Notes under the pieces: model-generated | What the model was told of the DNA's origin: nothing | The model's database searches: none | Seen by the model: only the letters and a program-made list of their open reading frames with translations | Shown: in pieces, positions 1 through 11,030 of the stretch | Position numbering within the stretch: position 1 is the first letter of the stretch | Layout: each line of letters begins with the position of its first letter | Source: Trichoplax sp. H2 | Taxonomy: Eukaryota > Placozoa > Uniplacotomia > Trichoplacea | DNA: 64,000 nucleotides | Assembly (NCBI GenBank): GCA_003344405.1 | Contig: NOWV01000112.1 | Coordinates: 62,001-126,000 of the forward strand | Direction of reading: 5' to 3' | Made by a program: the position numbers and the translations under genes

Positions 1-240
1 ACCGCTTCTTGAATCTATAAGATGGAAAAAAGTCAACAACGAACATAATTATTTAGATAGTTCTAGTATGTTATACAATACTATGTATCTATTCGATATG
101 AATACGCATATAAAGATATTGCATAAAGACATGGAATTATAATGAAGTAATGAAAATTTATAGCATCATGTATCAGGAAAATAAGCTATCATCTGACGTA
201 TGTGTCTTCTGTAGTTAAGTAATATGGGCGTTGCACTAAC

Positions 241-349
241 CTTGGAGATTAGGTACACTGCGTTTTGCAATTGCTGTGCCGTTAATTGCATTAACGAGTA
301 AGATGGAAATTCAACGGATAGATTCCAATCGGTAGATTTAGGTAATTCT
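241..349 (-). CDS. Candidate internal exon of a minus-strand gene (possibly NEPRO/Rmp1-like)
   Basis: Read on the minus strand, this block is open in one frame and encodes a peptide containing LPKSTDWNLSVEFPSYS followed by MQLTAQQLQNAVYLISK. It ends at a GT donor (CCAAG|GTTAG) and is preceded by an AG (TTTAAG). It probably belongs with the exon at 851-1005, but the exon or exons between them were not found, so the phases cannot be joined. Product is uncertain; see the next entry. Confidence 0.35.
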
Positions 350-850
350 CTTAAACTTTATCGAATGCAAGATTAAAATATAATGGGATAGCTTTAACAT
401 TAATCTATGATGGTAAAAATTAAGCTCAATAATCATTAAGTACAATAACTATAGTATGAAGAGAAAACTAACCCATGTAGACGCGTACGTATATGCACTA
501 TAAGTAACTTAGATTGATTTGATAGTACGCTTACGTTTTAAAAATCTTGATAATATCAATTTAATAAGTTACATCAATTATATCATCTATGCTACCGTAC
601 GCTCAGTTATATTTAAGTCTATTTCAAAATTGACATTTGCAGCAGGATCCTTACCTAGTTATACAAGTTAAAAAGTTATTTAATGTCGATTTCATCCTTA
701 GATTATATAATCGTTTCGTTAATCTTTCCACCTGTCAGAATGAGCGTTTTCATAAATACAGGAGAGATTTAGCTGGTATTTTTTCGTTGCATTCAGTATT
801 TATAAATTATAATGCGTTTATAATGTAAAATCTATCGAATTTTTACTTAC

Positions 851-1005
851 CTTTTTCAAATACTGATAATGCTTATCCCTTCTAAGTTGACTTTTATAAC
901 GATAACAAATTTTAGAAAGTATCGCCATTTCTTGCCATACTAGTGTACTATCATATTGGTTAACAATGGTGTGGATTTTATTCCAGTCGTCTTCAACATT
1001 AATCT
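851..1005 (-). CDS. Exon of a minus-strand gene, possibly the NEPRO/Rmp1 RNase MRP-associated family
   Basis: The exon has a strong acceptor (pyrimidine run then GCAG, just above 1005) and a consensus donor AAAAAG|GTAAG at 851. It encodes about 51 residues, starting INVEDDWNKIH and ending in a basic stretch, ICYRYKSQLRRDKHYQYLKK. The pattern of aromatic-basic residues around K-Q-R followed by a helical LKK recalls the Y-x-x-N-K-N-Q-H-R helix of Rmp1/NEPRO proteins (RNase MRP subunit, nucleolar). That similarity is weak and from memory, so the family name is an inference. The splice sites and coding frame are seen directly. The gene continues off the left edge of the window. Confidence 0.4.
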
Positions 1006-2095
1006 CTGCATGAATAGGAAGAAATTGCAGGAAAGTGAACACCGTTGGTTATAAAAGATTCTTTAACCAGTAGTAGAGTAATCTTTCAATTAATATTGCA
1101 TTGTTACATTTGGGGGAAATGTAAAATTTCCTTAATCATGCAAGGCTGAACTTGTGATCATGTCCCTGCTGGTTTCAACGGTCACTATTCTTTCATAATT
1201 AATTCTTACTCAAGAACCTGCAATTCATTGATGATTTCTACAAGTTACCATAGCTGTAATATCAAGATACAAACTGCAGAGAATGTAGGCTAAATAATTG
1301 TCACTGTTGTATTGATTTTGTAAGCAGCAGTCAAATGGAAGAGTTGGATTCAATCGCGATCATTAAAGGTATCGGTGGTCTACTACAGTTGCAATAGAGC
1401 TTGAATATTCAGTCGAATGTATAAACTATAGCTCAATTAAAAGGATACTACTCTAATTTTCTAGCAATTCTACTATGCTCATGAGAATACCGTCATGATC
1501 ACTTTGATCAGCTCAACATTGGTTGACTAGTAAAGGTATTAAAGGCTCCATCTTGTAAGACTGACCTGAGGACACCAGTAGCTTGTACTTTCCCATCACA
1601 AGATTTTGCCATTGAATGGAGTCCATCATCGTGGAAAAACAGGCGATCAGTTTATTATGTAACCTTAGAGCAGCCGATGTGCATTAGTCTATTAATGCTG
1701 GAAAATAAGAGATATTGAAGCTGGTCTCCTGAAAGTTGCAGCTTGCTTGTGCAATTAGCTTCCTTCTCCAGGCATGGCTGATCGATTTGTTGTGCTTACG
1801 CCTAGTATGTATGTAATATAGTGTACCATACCATTCAAATGTATACAGGCAATTATATAAAATATACAGGTAAAGACTGCTGTTGCTCCATTTATATAAT
1901 GATATACTGTACAGTATTAGACACTATATTATGTACAGTACTAATACACTTTGAATCCAATGGCCGGCCCATGGAATGGAGGCTGTTAATCAACTAATGG
2001 CGATATATATTTTTGAGTAGCATTGGTTGTCGAGTTTCTGAAGAAGGATTGGACTTTTGCCATCAAAATGGAGGCCCAATGCAACCATTTTCTCT
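1006..2095. other. Intergenic or upstream sequence, no gene recognised
   Basis: No convincing coding exon was found. The stretch around 1895-1950 holds palindromic TACTGTACAGTA-type motifs that recur elsewhere in the window. The 5' exon or exons of the minus-strand gene at 851-1005 may lie here but were not identified. Confidence 0.5.
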
Positions 2096-2099
2096 GCTT

Positions 2100-2905
2100 T
2101 CTTTCCATCCATTTCAGCTAGGACTCTAGCTATATATGAAAGCGAAGCACAGTGATAATGATGTATATCATCAGTTGAAGATGGTGCGATATTTGGACCG
2201 TCTTGAGGATGAGAAAAATAGAATTTACTCTAAGTGAGATAAATGAAATCATCTTCTCTTCTTTTATTGAATTTATTATTATTTCTTCTAGCAAAATGAT
2301 GATTTGAGTATGAAAGTGCTTAGCTGTGATTCTATATGTAGCCTAAGTGCAGTGATAATAATCAGCTGATTGAGGTACATACTTTGACCGTCTTTGGTTG
2401 GGCAGTTTTCGAGCATGAGCTCGTCAAAATGGAGGTTAGATGCAATCATCTCTTCATTTCTACTAGCAAAGTGATGATTTCAGGGTAGAAATGCTCAGCT
2501 CTAGCTTTATATACTAGCCTAGGCATAGTAATAATTAGCTGATTCAGATACCTACGTGTATGTTGACAGTTTTGGGGTCGCGGAGTTTTAGAAGGGGAAT
2601 TTGATTTTTGTCGTCAAAATGGAAGTAAAATGCAACCATCTCTTCATTTCTATTAGCAAAGTGACGATTTCAGGGTAGAAATGCTTAGCTCTAGCTATAT
2701 ATACAAGCATAAGCATAGTAATAATTAGCTGATTAAGATACCTGTTTTGACAGTTTTGGGGTCGCAGAGTTTTAGTAGGGGAATTCGACTTTTGTCGTCA
2801 AAATGGAAGTAAAATGCAATCATCTTCTTTCATTGAATTCATTTTTTCTGCTAGTAATGATTTCCGTACAGAAGGGCTCAGTTCTAGCGATATATTTCAG
2901 TATAG
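2100..2905. repeat. Tandem array, unit about 175-192 bp, four to five degenerate copies
   Basis: A block containing GATTTCAGGGTAGAAATGCT, then AGCTCTAGCTATATATA, then TAGTAATAATTAGCTGATT, then GACAGTTTTGGGGTCG and GTCGTCAAAATGGAAGTAAA recurs in order. Equivalent points lie near 2296, 2471, 2661 and 2853, giving spacings of 175, 190 and 192. The outer copies are more diverged than the two central ones. No protein is encoded through the unit. Confidence 0.85.
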
Positions 2906-3164
2906 CATGCTGTAGTAATAAATTGGTCGTGGCAATCCAAGATTACATCTATAACGCCTGTTTGATAATTTGGTCTTGATGCGAAAATAGCATTAAATCA
3001 TTTGCATAGTTGTTAAGCTCCAAGTTATTTTAGGACACATTTTAAGCAATTAACTGAAATAGATTAGATAAATACGAGCCTAGAACGACTTGTTGCGATA
3101 ACTTTCTATCACGAAGTGACTTTTTCTATCAAATGCTTATCTTTTTTTCCTTAGATAACATACC

Positions 3165-3435
3165 GTTATCTATGATGTTATACATACTTTTAATAATAGA
3201 TAACTGCATAGTTTTATAATAATATTATCTATAAACTGATAATCAATTAATGTTTTATATCGATTTACTAGAAATTGAATGACTATTTAACTAAGTTGAC
3301 GATAGGAGATCGTCAGTAGTTACAGTCGTACTGTAGGTAAATGTCTGGGAGGACAAGCCTGACAGTAGACTCATAGCGTAATTTTTAGAATAGTTTTAAT
3401 TTTTCCTTGTTATAAATTTCAATTTGTAACACTTT
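3165..3435 (+). repeat. Dispersed repeat family A, copy 1
   Basis: This copy shares an ordered series of blocks with copies at 52826-53135 (same strand) and 63108-63405 (opposite strand). The blocks are TTATCTATGA, ACTTTTAATA(GATAACTGCATA), TATCTATAAACTGATAAT, a GACGATAGGAGATCGTC palindrome, GTACTGTAGGTAAATGTC, then CCTGACAGTAGACTCATAG and finally ATTTCAATTTGTAAC. Length is about 270-310 bp. There is no coding capacity, so a short non-autonomous element is likely. Confidence 0.75.
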
Positions 3436-4350
3436 CACTACATCATGTCGCTCGTTATTATGAGTTACCTGTTGCAACGAATGCGTTTAATATTACCCAT
3501 AATTAATCGACAATACGCTTTCTTAAGCACCGATGACGATTCTACCTCACTTAGTGCTTTACTTCATATCATTATCACACTTTCAACACACATTACTACC
3601 ATCATTAGCCGAAATCACTACAACAATCAATGTAATTTTAAGTGAGAATGATGGTTGTTGTATTTGACTACAATTTTTAAGGACGACAGAATTTAAAGAC
3701 GATCAAGGTGATACAAAAAGGAGTATTAGCTTCCTTGAAGAAGATAGTCTATCATGGGTTGGTGTAAATAATAACCTCATCCGACGGTACCTCTAGCGAT
3801 CACTTATACTATAGAAGAAATTATGAAACTATTCTATTTTAATTTTGAGCCTTCTATCGAATAGTAATTCACCATAACATCATTACTTTAGTATAATTTA
3901 AATTGTAGGCTCCAGATTAGTAATTTGAAGATCGATCTATTAAAGACTTGAATATGAACTGAATTATTGTCAATCTAGTCAAGTAGATCTCCTAATTGAA
4001 TCAATAGTACAGTATCAACGCTTTTTCCTATTTTTAAACTTTATCGTTGATCATGTGCAGAGAGGCATAATAATTTAATGTTGTGACCTTTTAGCGGGGT
4101 AATATTTGCATCTATGGTACGATTATGCTCGACATAGTTTTTTGCATCTTAACTATAAATCTGATCATTCAGTGGAATAGTATGCGCAGATTTTTACTTA
4201 TACTTGTTTCATTTACTTTAGTAGAGATTGAATTGATAGATTTTCCGAAATTGTCTCGTTTTCTAAAATTAAATACATGATATAATATTACTACGAGTAT
4301 ATACGTATGATTCTACAAAAATTTCATCCTTAATTTATTTACTCCATCCC
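3436..4350. other. Intergenic, no gene recognised
   Basis: AT-rich sequence with only short random reading frames. The 66-codon open frame at 3445-3645 has low-complexity composition and no splice or family signature. Confidence 0.5.
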
Positions 4351-5095
4351 GATATCTTCTAACTTATGATAGGATGGTTCGAGGACAATTGCCATCGAAT
4401 CATATACAGCAACGGTAGTAAAATAGTTTGATTAGATTAATTTATTTCAATTTTTACACACATGAACTAATTATAATCCCAAATCAAATTAAAATTGCAG
4501 CAAATAATCATATGAAAGAGTCTAAGTCTTTGTTATGAATTCATTTAAAGAGCCGTGTCTACAATTGTGAAGGCATTTAAAAGTAATTATAATTTTTCTG
4601 CAGATTTTATTTATTGGCCTGCGTAATTGTTTATATATCCTAGTCAAAAATTGCTAGCGGCTTAGATTGCCAGGCCGAGCTAAAGACCGTAGCGATATAG
4701 CTAAAGCAAATAATATTTAATAGAAGGAATGACGGCTGACACTCTTCAATCAAATCCGTGGCATTATCTGCCTAAGAGTTTATGAACTGCCGCTAAATGT
4801 ATTCAGTAACTTTCCACTCCCACTCCAACCGCATCTACAAGCTTGTACCCACCTATCCGAGTTAAATACTACAACTAAACTCCTCCTATATTCTTTCTTA
4901 TAACTACTTTCAAAAGACTTTGAAAACTGGTTTAAAGTTGTTTTCTGGCTTAATTTTATTATTGTCTAAAGGGTTCCTATAGTTCTTGTTCAGATATAAA
5001 CCAAAACGGTCCTTGAAACGGAAAAATTAACAAACCATAATATTTTGATAAATGTAGAGTAATTTAGACTAGGACAACAGATTTCACAATATCGC
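4351..5095 (+). repeat. 745-bp tandem duplication, copy 1
   Basis: The unit begins GATATCTTCTAACTT and ends in TTTCACAATATCGC, immediately followed by copy 2. I count about a dozen differences between copies (roughly 98% identity), including a 7-nt indel in the ACTCTTCAA...ATCAATC stretch (near 4741, near 5490). A 60-codon open frame starting MTADTLQ exists only in copy 2; the indel breaks it in copy 1, so it is unlikely to be a gene. Confidence 0.92.
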
Positions 5096-5848
5096 GATAT
5101 CTTCTAACTTAATGATAGGATGATTCGAGGACAATTACCATCGAATCATATACAGCAACGGTAGTAAAATAGTTTGATTAGATTAATTTATTTCAATTTT
5201 TACACACATGAACTAATTATAATCCCAAATCAAATTAAAATTGCAGCAAATAATCATATGAAAGAGTCGATAAGTCTTTGTTATGAATTCATTTAAAGAG
5301 CCGTGTCTACAATTATGAAGGCATTTAAAAGTAATTATAATTTTTCTGCAGATTTTATTTATTGGCCTGCGTAATTGTTTATATATCCTAGTCAAAAATT
5401 GCTAGCGGCTTAGATTGCCAGGCCGAGCTAAAGACCGTAGCGATATAGCTAAAGCAAATAATATTTAATAGAAGGAATGACGGCAGACACTCTTCAAAAT
5501 ATCAATCAAATCCGTGGCATTATCTGCCTAAGAATTTATGAACTACCGCTAAATGTATTCAGTAACTTTCCACTCCCACTCCAACCGCATCTACAAGCTT
5601 GTACCCACCTATCCGAGTTAAATACTACAACTAAACTCCTCCTATATTCTCTCTTATAACTACTTTCAAAAGACTTTGAAAACTGGTTTAAAGTTGTTTT
5701 CTGGCTTAATTTTATTATTGTCTAAAGGGTTCCTATAGTTCTTGTTCAGATATAAACCAAAACGGTCCTTGAAACGGAAAAATTAACAAACCATAATATT
5801 TTGATAAATGTAGAGTAATTTAGACTAGGACAACAGATTTTACAATAT
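5096..5848 (+). repeat. 745-bp tandem duplication, copy 2
   Basis: Direct repeat of 4351-5095, abutting it with no spacer. Substitutions are scattered and the copies end at the same motif (GGACAACAGATTT(C/T)ACAATAT). This indicates a recent local duplication, not two independent insertions. Confidence 0.92.
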
Positions 5849-6450
5849 GACTGTAGTGATGCTGTTAGATAAGTTGTTGCTGTCAACATGTTATATAGAA
5901 GTAAATTAGATATAACTTATAAATAATACCAGATCTAGAGCTGTTGATAATAATTGGTGCGAGTATGCATGCATATTGTTTATGATAATTCAAGGACGCA
6001 TACATTGATTTTAGCTTCGTAGAATGGAATAGTAAACTTAGAATTTATTCTTATACTAAGTTCTGCAGGTGTTGAGTGATCTTATTCGCAATCTTTATAT
6101 TGTAAACAAGTTAGGTAACGCATTGAAGCAGCTACATATTTCTGTCGTTATTGTTCTCAGTCCTTCCTTTTTATCCAAATCTGCTGATGTAAGAAATTTT
6201 TCTCTTTTCTGTCAGAGCTTGTTATACTATTACGCAAGGTAGTGTCTCAATTATTAGAGAATCGGTAATAAAATCGCTTATTATAAAGTTCTACGCATAA
6301 TCTACCCACTGAGTAGAGTTAGTAGAACAGAGTTAGTAGAAATGATCATAAAATTTCTTTAGCTATGTACATAAGCTAATGTTATTAATAGCACGTACGA
6401 TTAATTGATTTAAAATCAGAATCACTACCTACATCGAGGTATAGCTTAGA
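5849..6450. other. Intergenic, no gene recognised
   Basis: AT-rich with no open frame of interest. A short internal duplication of the AGTAGAGTTAGTAGAACAGAGTTAG type occurs near 6311-6340. Confidence 0.45.
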
Positions 6451-6454
6451 GCCC

Positions 6455-7215
6455 CCAGACAATTGCCAATTAGACAATTTTGCCACCTAGGTGGCAAAGG
6501 TAGGAGGTAATTGACCGGGGGCAATTATCCCAGAACTGGTATGTATATTGCTAACTTGCTAAATAAAATTGACAGGACTGCCTTAATATCGCCTGATAGA
6601 TTGCATCGTTCTTTATACTATCAAAGAGAAGGTTTATGTGTGATGGCTATTGAATCAAAGCTGAAAAGAATTACCAATAAAAAAAGGGAGCAATTGTCCT
6701 AGAACTGGTATATATATGCTGCTAACTTGATAAATAAGATTAACTGAATTACCTTCATGTCACATGATAGATTGTATCATTCTTTATACTATACAGAAAA
6801 GAGAAGAAAGTTTTGTATATAACGGCTATAGAATCAAAGCTAAAAGGAATTACCGACAAAAATTGCTTCAATGTGTGCAACTGTCCGTATAAACAACTTT
6901 TTAATGTCAAGACTTTGGTAGTTCCAAGACTGCATAACCCTTTATATTAGAAAAGAGAAGAAAATTTTATTTCTGACAGTTATAGAATCAAAACTGAAAG
7001 GAATTGATAACAAAAAATTTGCTTTATATATATAACTGCTTATATGGAATAACTTTTCAATGTCAAGACTTTAGCAGTTCTAAAGTTGGCGATGATCTTT
7101 TATATTTGGAGTTGCACATATGAAGGCAATTTTTTATCAGTAATTTCTTTCAGCTTTGATTCTATAGATGTCATATATAAAACCTTCTTCTCTTTTATTT
7201 ATATTCTAGTACAAA
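6455..7215. repeat. Fold-back or nested repeat with direct and inverted units
   Basis: The sequence ATAGAATCAAAGCTGAAAGG, flanked upstream by TTTATACTAT..AGAGAAGAA and downstream by AATTACC-ACAAAAA, occurs three times in direct orientation (about 6610-6685, 6780-6870, 6940-7020). It occurs once inverted (about 7126-7210, read on minus). The 6782-6885 and 7110-7210 arms match for roughly 90 bp, including the downstream ATGTGTGCAACT, so they could form a stem with a ~240 bp loop. The left end carries a GCCACCTAGGTGGC palindrome (6482-6495) and a GGGGGCAATTATCCCAGAACTGG block echoed near 6690 and 7660. Confidence 0.7.
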
Positions 7216-7639
7216 AGGATGAATAAAATCAGATAGCTATGAAGGGTTAGACAATTCTTTTGAGGTCACGTTTGCATTTTATTATTTCTTTGGAGAGCTG
7301 CGTTAACGTAGATTAATTTAATTAAAAAAATCCTTTAGATTCACGCATTATACTCTCTATACTTTGTTTTTGTAATTATATGAATAAAGTGTTTATCAGT
7401 GCGAATTTTAATTTTTGATTACAATTGAAAACGAAATTTTGTTTCAGTTTGAATATGGAGCCATTTGATTCTAGAAATTACCATGATAAGCTAAAGAGTC
7501 GAGTAAGACTAGTGGACGTTCTTTTACTTTTCAATTTTAACGTTTCTCTGAGATAAAATATCCTTAGTTGATTATTTTCAGCCATATAGGAGCTAATGCT
7601 TGTTAATTAAAGGTGACATATTTTCAATGGGCTTTTGTG

Positions 7640-7785
7640 TATCGCGTCTAATTGATGGTTCTAGGACAATTATCCTCGGACTATTATCGAGGTGGCAATT
7701 GCCGGAGGAGGGGGAGTGGAGGGCTAAGGGAGGGTATATATATTGCTGATTTACTCAATAAATTTCGGATTGTTGGATCGCTTCC
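7640..7785. repeat. Short related repeat block upstream of the amidohydrolase
   Basis: CTAGGACAATTATCCTCGG and GTGGCAATTGCCGGAGG, followed by TATATATTGCTGATTTACTCAATAAA, resemble the left end of the 6455-7215 repeat and its internal echo at 6690. The block contains imperfect palindromes (CAATTATCCTCGG, CAATTGCC). It lies within 240 bp of the amidohydrolase start, so it could overlap that gene's promoter or 5' UTR. Confidence 0.5.
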
Positions 7786-7875
7786 TGTGTTATATTTGAC
7801 TGTTTCCGCGACATTTTAAACTTTTGTAATTTTTTTTCACGTTGAAATAAGGTTCCAATTTAGTGTTTTAACATC

Positions 7876-9681
7876 ATGAGCAAGGTATTAAAACGTTCTA
7901 CGGGCTGCAATTGTGGTGGCTTCGGTGGTCCTCATGGAGAGAAGCACAGAAAAGAATTTGTGAAAAGTATCCACCGTCAACGAGCTCAGAAAGCAGCACC
8001 ATCAAAACCATTCAATATTGAAGAATTACCAGTGAAGATTTATACAGCAAAGAAAGTTTATACTATGAACGCCCTGCAACCAGAAGCTACTGCCATTGCT
8101 GTTCAAGGTGATCGAATTTTTGCCGTTGGATCAGAAGATAGCATTGTAACTGGTTTAAAAGCAAGAGAGCAAAGCTATGAGATTAAAAGAGATTATAAAG
8201 ACTGCTTCTTCTATCCTGGATTTATTGAACCTCACTGCCATGCATCTATGGAAGGGATGTATTTTAAATTCTATTATGTTGGAGCTGTTGATCGAACGAA
8301 ATACGTAGATGGGGCGATGGTAGAAATGAAGGGCTATGATAACAAGCAAGATGTGGTAAGTTATCTTGAAGAAGTTTCAAAAACTAGCGAAGAAGATCCT
8401 ATCGTTGCATGGGGCTATGATCCAACATTACTTCCCAACGACGACGATCCTAATATTCATGCATCGGAAATCGATTTTGAAGGGGGCAAGAAAGTAGTTA
8501 TTATGAATATGAGTGGTCATATAGCCTATGTTAATCATGCAACTCTAACAGAAATAGGATATACCGATGATACTGACATTGAAGGTGTCATTAAAGATGA
8601 AGACGGCCATTTGACAGGAGAATTACAAGAAATGGCAGCTATGGCTCCATTAATGGTCTACTTTGATGTTGGCTTAGATGAATTAGCTAGTGGACTTCGT
8701 AGCTTTGCAACTGTCGCTAGTAGCAAAGGAGTAACAACTCTAACTGATCTTGCTTTTGGTACTGTTAATCATAGCTGGGATGCAGTCTATCAGGTCACGC
8801 AAGAAAATAACTATCCAGTTAGGATCAACTGTTATATGCTAAATGATATCTACGATCATCTAGGTGGAGTAGATGCCTTTCGAGCACTGAAACAATTTGA
8901 GAATCCTAAATTAAAATTAGGAGGTGTTAAAATAGTTTCTGATGGTTCAATACAAGGATTTACTGGCCTTATGCGATGGCCGTATTATTATACAAGTCGA
9001 GATCAAGGTCTTGCTAATATTACGCCTCTTGACCTTGATCGAACTATACAGGAATTAATCAAAAATGACATTCTCTGCGCTATCCATACTAATGGCGACG
9101 ACTCTATCGAGATGGTATTAGATAGTATTGAGCGAGTATCGCGCTTTACTCCAGATCGTGATCCACGTTTTCGATTAGAACATTGCCAAACGCCTACTGA
9201 AGATCATCTTGAAAGAATGAAACGCTATCATGTTAATGGTGATTTCTTCGCAAATCATATTTATTACTGGGGAAATGTTCATAAGAATCAAACAATCGGT
9301 CCAGATCGTGTTGAATATATGAATCCTTGTGCTACAGCCAAAAAGATTGGAGTCACCTTTGGTCTTCATTCTGATGCTCCTATAACAGCTATTGATCCGC
9401 TGTTAATGGTTCAAAATGCCGTTGTACGTCAAACCAAAGAAGGAAATGTTATTGGCGAAAATGAGAGAATTTGTGTTTATGACGCGTTGAGAACGGTTAC
9501 TAAAGACGCTGCTTATTTGTTACGTGAAGAAAGGATTAAAGGGACACTTGCATTTGGGAAACTAGCCGATATAACTATCTTAGAGGAAGACGTATTCCAT
9601 GTTGACAAGCATAATATTCATAAAATTGCTGTGAAAGCTACATTAGTTAACGGTCGAGTTTTTGATCACAGTTCGGAGTAG
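7876..9681 (+). CDS. Amidohydrolase, YtcJ / Amidohydro_3 type, single exon
   Basis: The 601-residue uninterrupted frame has the metal-dependent amidohydrolase (TIM-barrel) layout. A small beta-sandwich part comes first (about 52-110), then the metal-binding P-H-C-H motif at 119-122 in FYPGFIEPHCHASMEG. The GGVKIVSDGSIQG segment contains the likely bridging lysine K352. IHTNGD follows (H404), then RLEHCQTP (H436), GLHSDAP with the likely catalytic Asp D500, and the C-terminal FGKLADITILEED strand that closes the barrel. This layout is typical of YtcJ-like enzymes, which hydrolyse C-N bonds (for example N-substituted formamide deformylases); the substrate here is unknown. The N-terminal 50 residues are basic and contain CNCGGFGGPHG, which is atypical and not an obvious signal peptide. 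The ATG at 7876 is the first in frame. An AATAAA lies at 9755, 74 nt after the stop. The lack of introns and bacterial-type family suggest acquisition by horizontal transfer (inference). Confidence 0.92.
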   Translation: MSKVLKRSTGCNCGGFGGPHGEKHRKEFVKSIHRQRAQKAAPSKPFNIEELPVKIYTAKKVYTMNALQPEATAIAVQGDRIFAVGSEDSIVTGLKAREQSYEIKRDYKDCFFYPGFIEPHCHASMEGMYFKFYYVGAVDRTKYVDGAMVEMKGYDNKQDVVSYLEEVSKTSEEDPIVAWGYDPTLLPNDDDPNIHASEIDFEGGKKVVIMNMSGHIAYVNHATLTEIGYTDDTDIEGVIKDEDGHLTGELQEMAAMAPLMVYFDVGLDELASGLRSFATVASSKGVTTLTDLAFGTVNHSWDAVYQVTQENNYPVRINCYMLNDIYDHLGGVDAFRALKQFENPKLKLGGVKIVSDGSIQGFTGLMRWPYYYTSRDQGLANITPLDLDRTIQELIKNDILCAIHTNGDDSIEMVLDSIERVSRFTPDRDPRFRLEHCQTPTEDHLERMKRYHVNGDFFANHIYYWGNVHKNQTIGPDRVEYMNPCATAKKIGVTFGLHSDAPITAIDPLLMVQNAVVRQTKEGNVIGENERICVYDALRTVTKDAAYLLREERIKGTLAFGKLADITILEEDVFHVDKHNIHKIAVKATLVNGRVFDHSSE

Positions 9682-9754
9682 TATAAAAACTCCTTATATT
9701 GGCTAATCTAGTTATAAGAGATTGGATTGTTTAGATAATGGTGTGTTTTATTAC

Positions 9755-9760
9755 AATAAA
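9755..9760 (+). terminator. Poly(A) signal of the amidohydrolase gene
   Basis: AATAAA occurs 74 nt after the TAG stop, on the same strand, at a normal distance for a short 3' UTR. Confidence 0.5.
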
Positions 9761-10797
9761 ATTAAGCAATTACTTTATATAATCAATTGATTACATTGTT
9801 AGGATAGTGTTGCTATAAAACTAATATTACAATCGTGGTCTATTAATGGCTTTACTTTCATTATAATGAAATCGTCTATTCTTTCCTTCGTAATGTTTCC
9901 TTCATGCTACTATTAGCTAGGGCAATTTTATAAGCAGCTGATAATTAATTAATGCGTGAATATATGCTCTTAAGCATTTTTTATGGGATCGTGATCTCAA
10001 GATGTAGTAGCGAATTAGGCTCTAATTAGCCGTTTGTTAATTGCGTTATGAGAGATTTCCGCTTCTTATTTTCCTTAAATGCGTTTTTGTGTTTTCATAT
10101 ATTTAGCTGTTATGTATGTGTTACATGTATCCTTATAATTCTTTAATTGGGACTGCATCAAGCTTAAGAAAGCTAGATAAATGCTTGTATTGCATATAAA
10201 TCATATACTCTACTAATAAAACTACTTATTATTTGCAATGGTGATTGACTTTAATCGATGGTTAAACCCTAACAGTACTTGCAAATTAAAACTCCAAGGA
10301 CTTAAATAGGGAATAACGTAATTAAAAATGCTGATACCGAATGTATTGCGGCTAGATTGAGCTATTAAAGACAATTTCAATGATCACAATTTATAGTTCT
10401 TGTATCCTAGATTCCTTGACATGCTTAATTTTTCCTGCTAGTTGCTCTTTAGGTTACTAAAATAATTATCAATAGTATTAGTCCACCAATGTAAAGCCTA
10501 GCGTTATGAGCTTAAGAGAATGACTTCCTAGTGCAGCTGTTGCATTCATAGCGTGAGTTTTTAACGAATTAGTATAAGCTACAGGCTTCCACTTTACTGT
10601 ACATATCTGCATACCCCTATTGAGTATTGCATATCTACAGCATACTTGGAGATCACAGAAGGATAATATTTCAATTAATTTATTAAGGAGATATATTCGC
10701 ACATGTAAGATTACCTTCCTGGTACAAGTATGATATACGAAATGTCAAATACGTAAAAATTTTACAATTACTAATTTTAAATTTGTTTCAGCGCGTA
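9761..10797. other. Intergenic, no gene recognised
   Basis: No supported gene. The minus-strand open frame at 10478-10702 is short and has no recognisable features, although an undetected exon cannot be excluded. Confidence 0.45.
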
Positions 10798-11030
10798 TTA
10801 GCGATTTTCTGTAAAAGATTCTATCAACCGCAGTAGGCAATCATTTTTAGATAGAACTATCGTTATTACAGCTAACAAGGCATCAATTACGATTGTCATA
10901 ATATAAAGAATAAAAATTTCACTATAGGTCCTCACATTTTCTTTGCAAATGTTATTGACCGTAAGTAGAAACAAGGTAGTAAGTAATGCCAATACAACTT
11001 TAGTTTAGCAAATATTTTCGAGTAAGAAAA
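10798..11030 (-). pseudogene. Possible GPCR TM6-TM7 fragment (relic or isolated exon)
   Basis: The minus-strand frame encodes two hydrophobic stretches: VVLALLTTLFLLTVNNIC, and, after a short polar loop, FILYIMTIVIDALLAVITIV followed by LSKNDCLLRL. The second resembles rhodopsin-family TM7 plus helix 8 (hydrophobic helix, then SKN-x-x-x-R-x-L), but the N-P-x-x-Y core is replaced by A-V-I-T-I. No intact upstream receptor was found. A ninjurin-like two-helix protein is an alternative. The coding status is doubtful. Confidence 0.22.

Noticed and set aside
1540-1760. Possible minus-strand exon (HDDGLHSMAKSCDGK-like) near 1560-1630
   Set aside because: No convincing acceptor, short, and no recognisable family.
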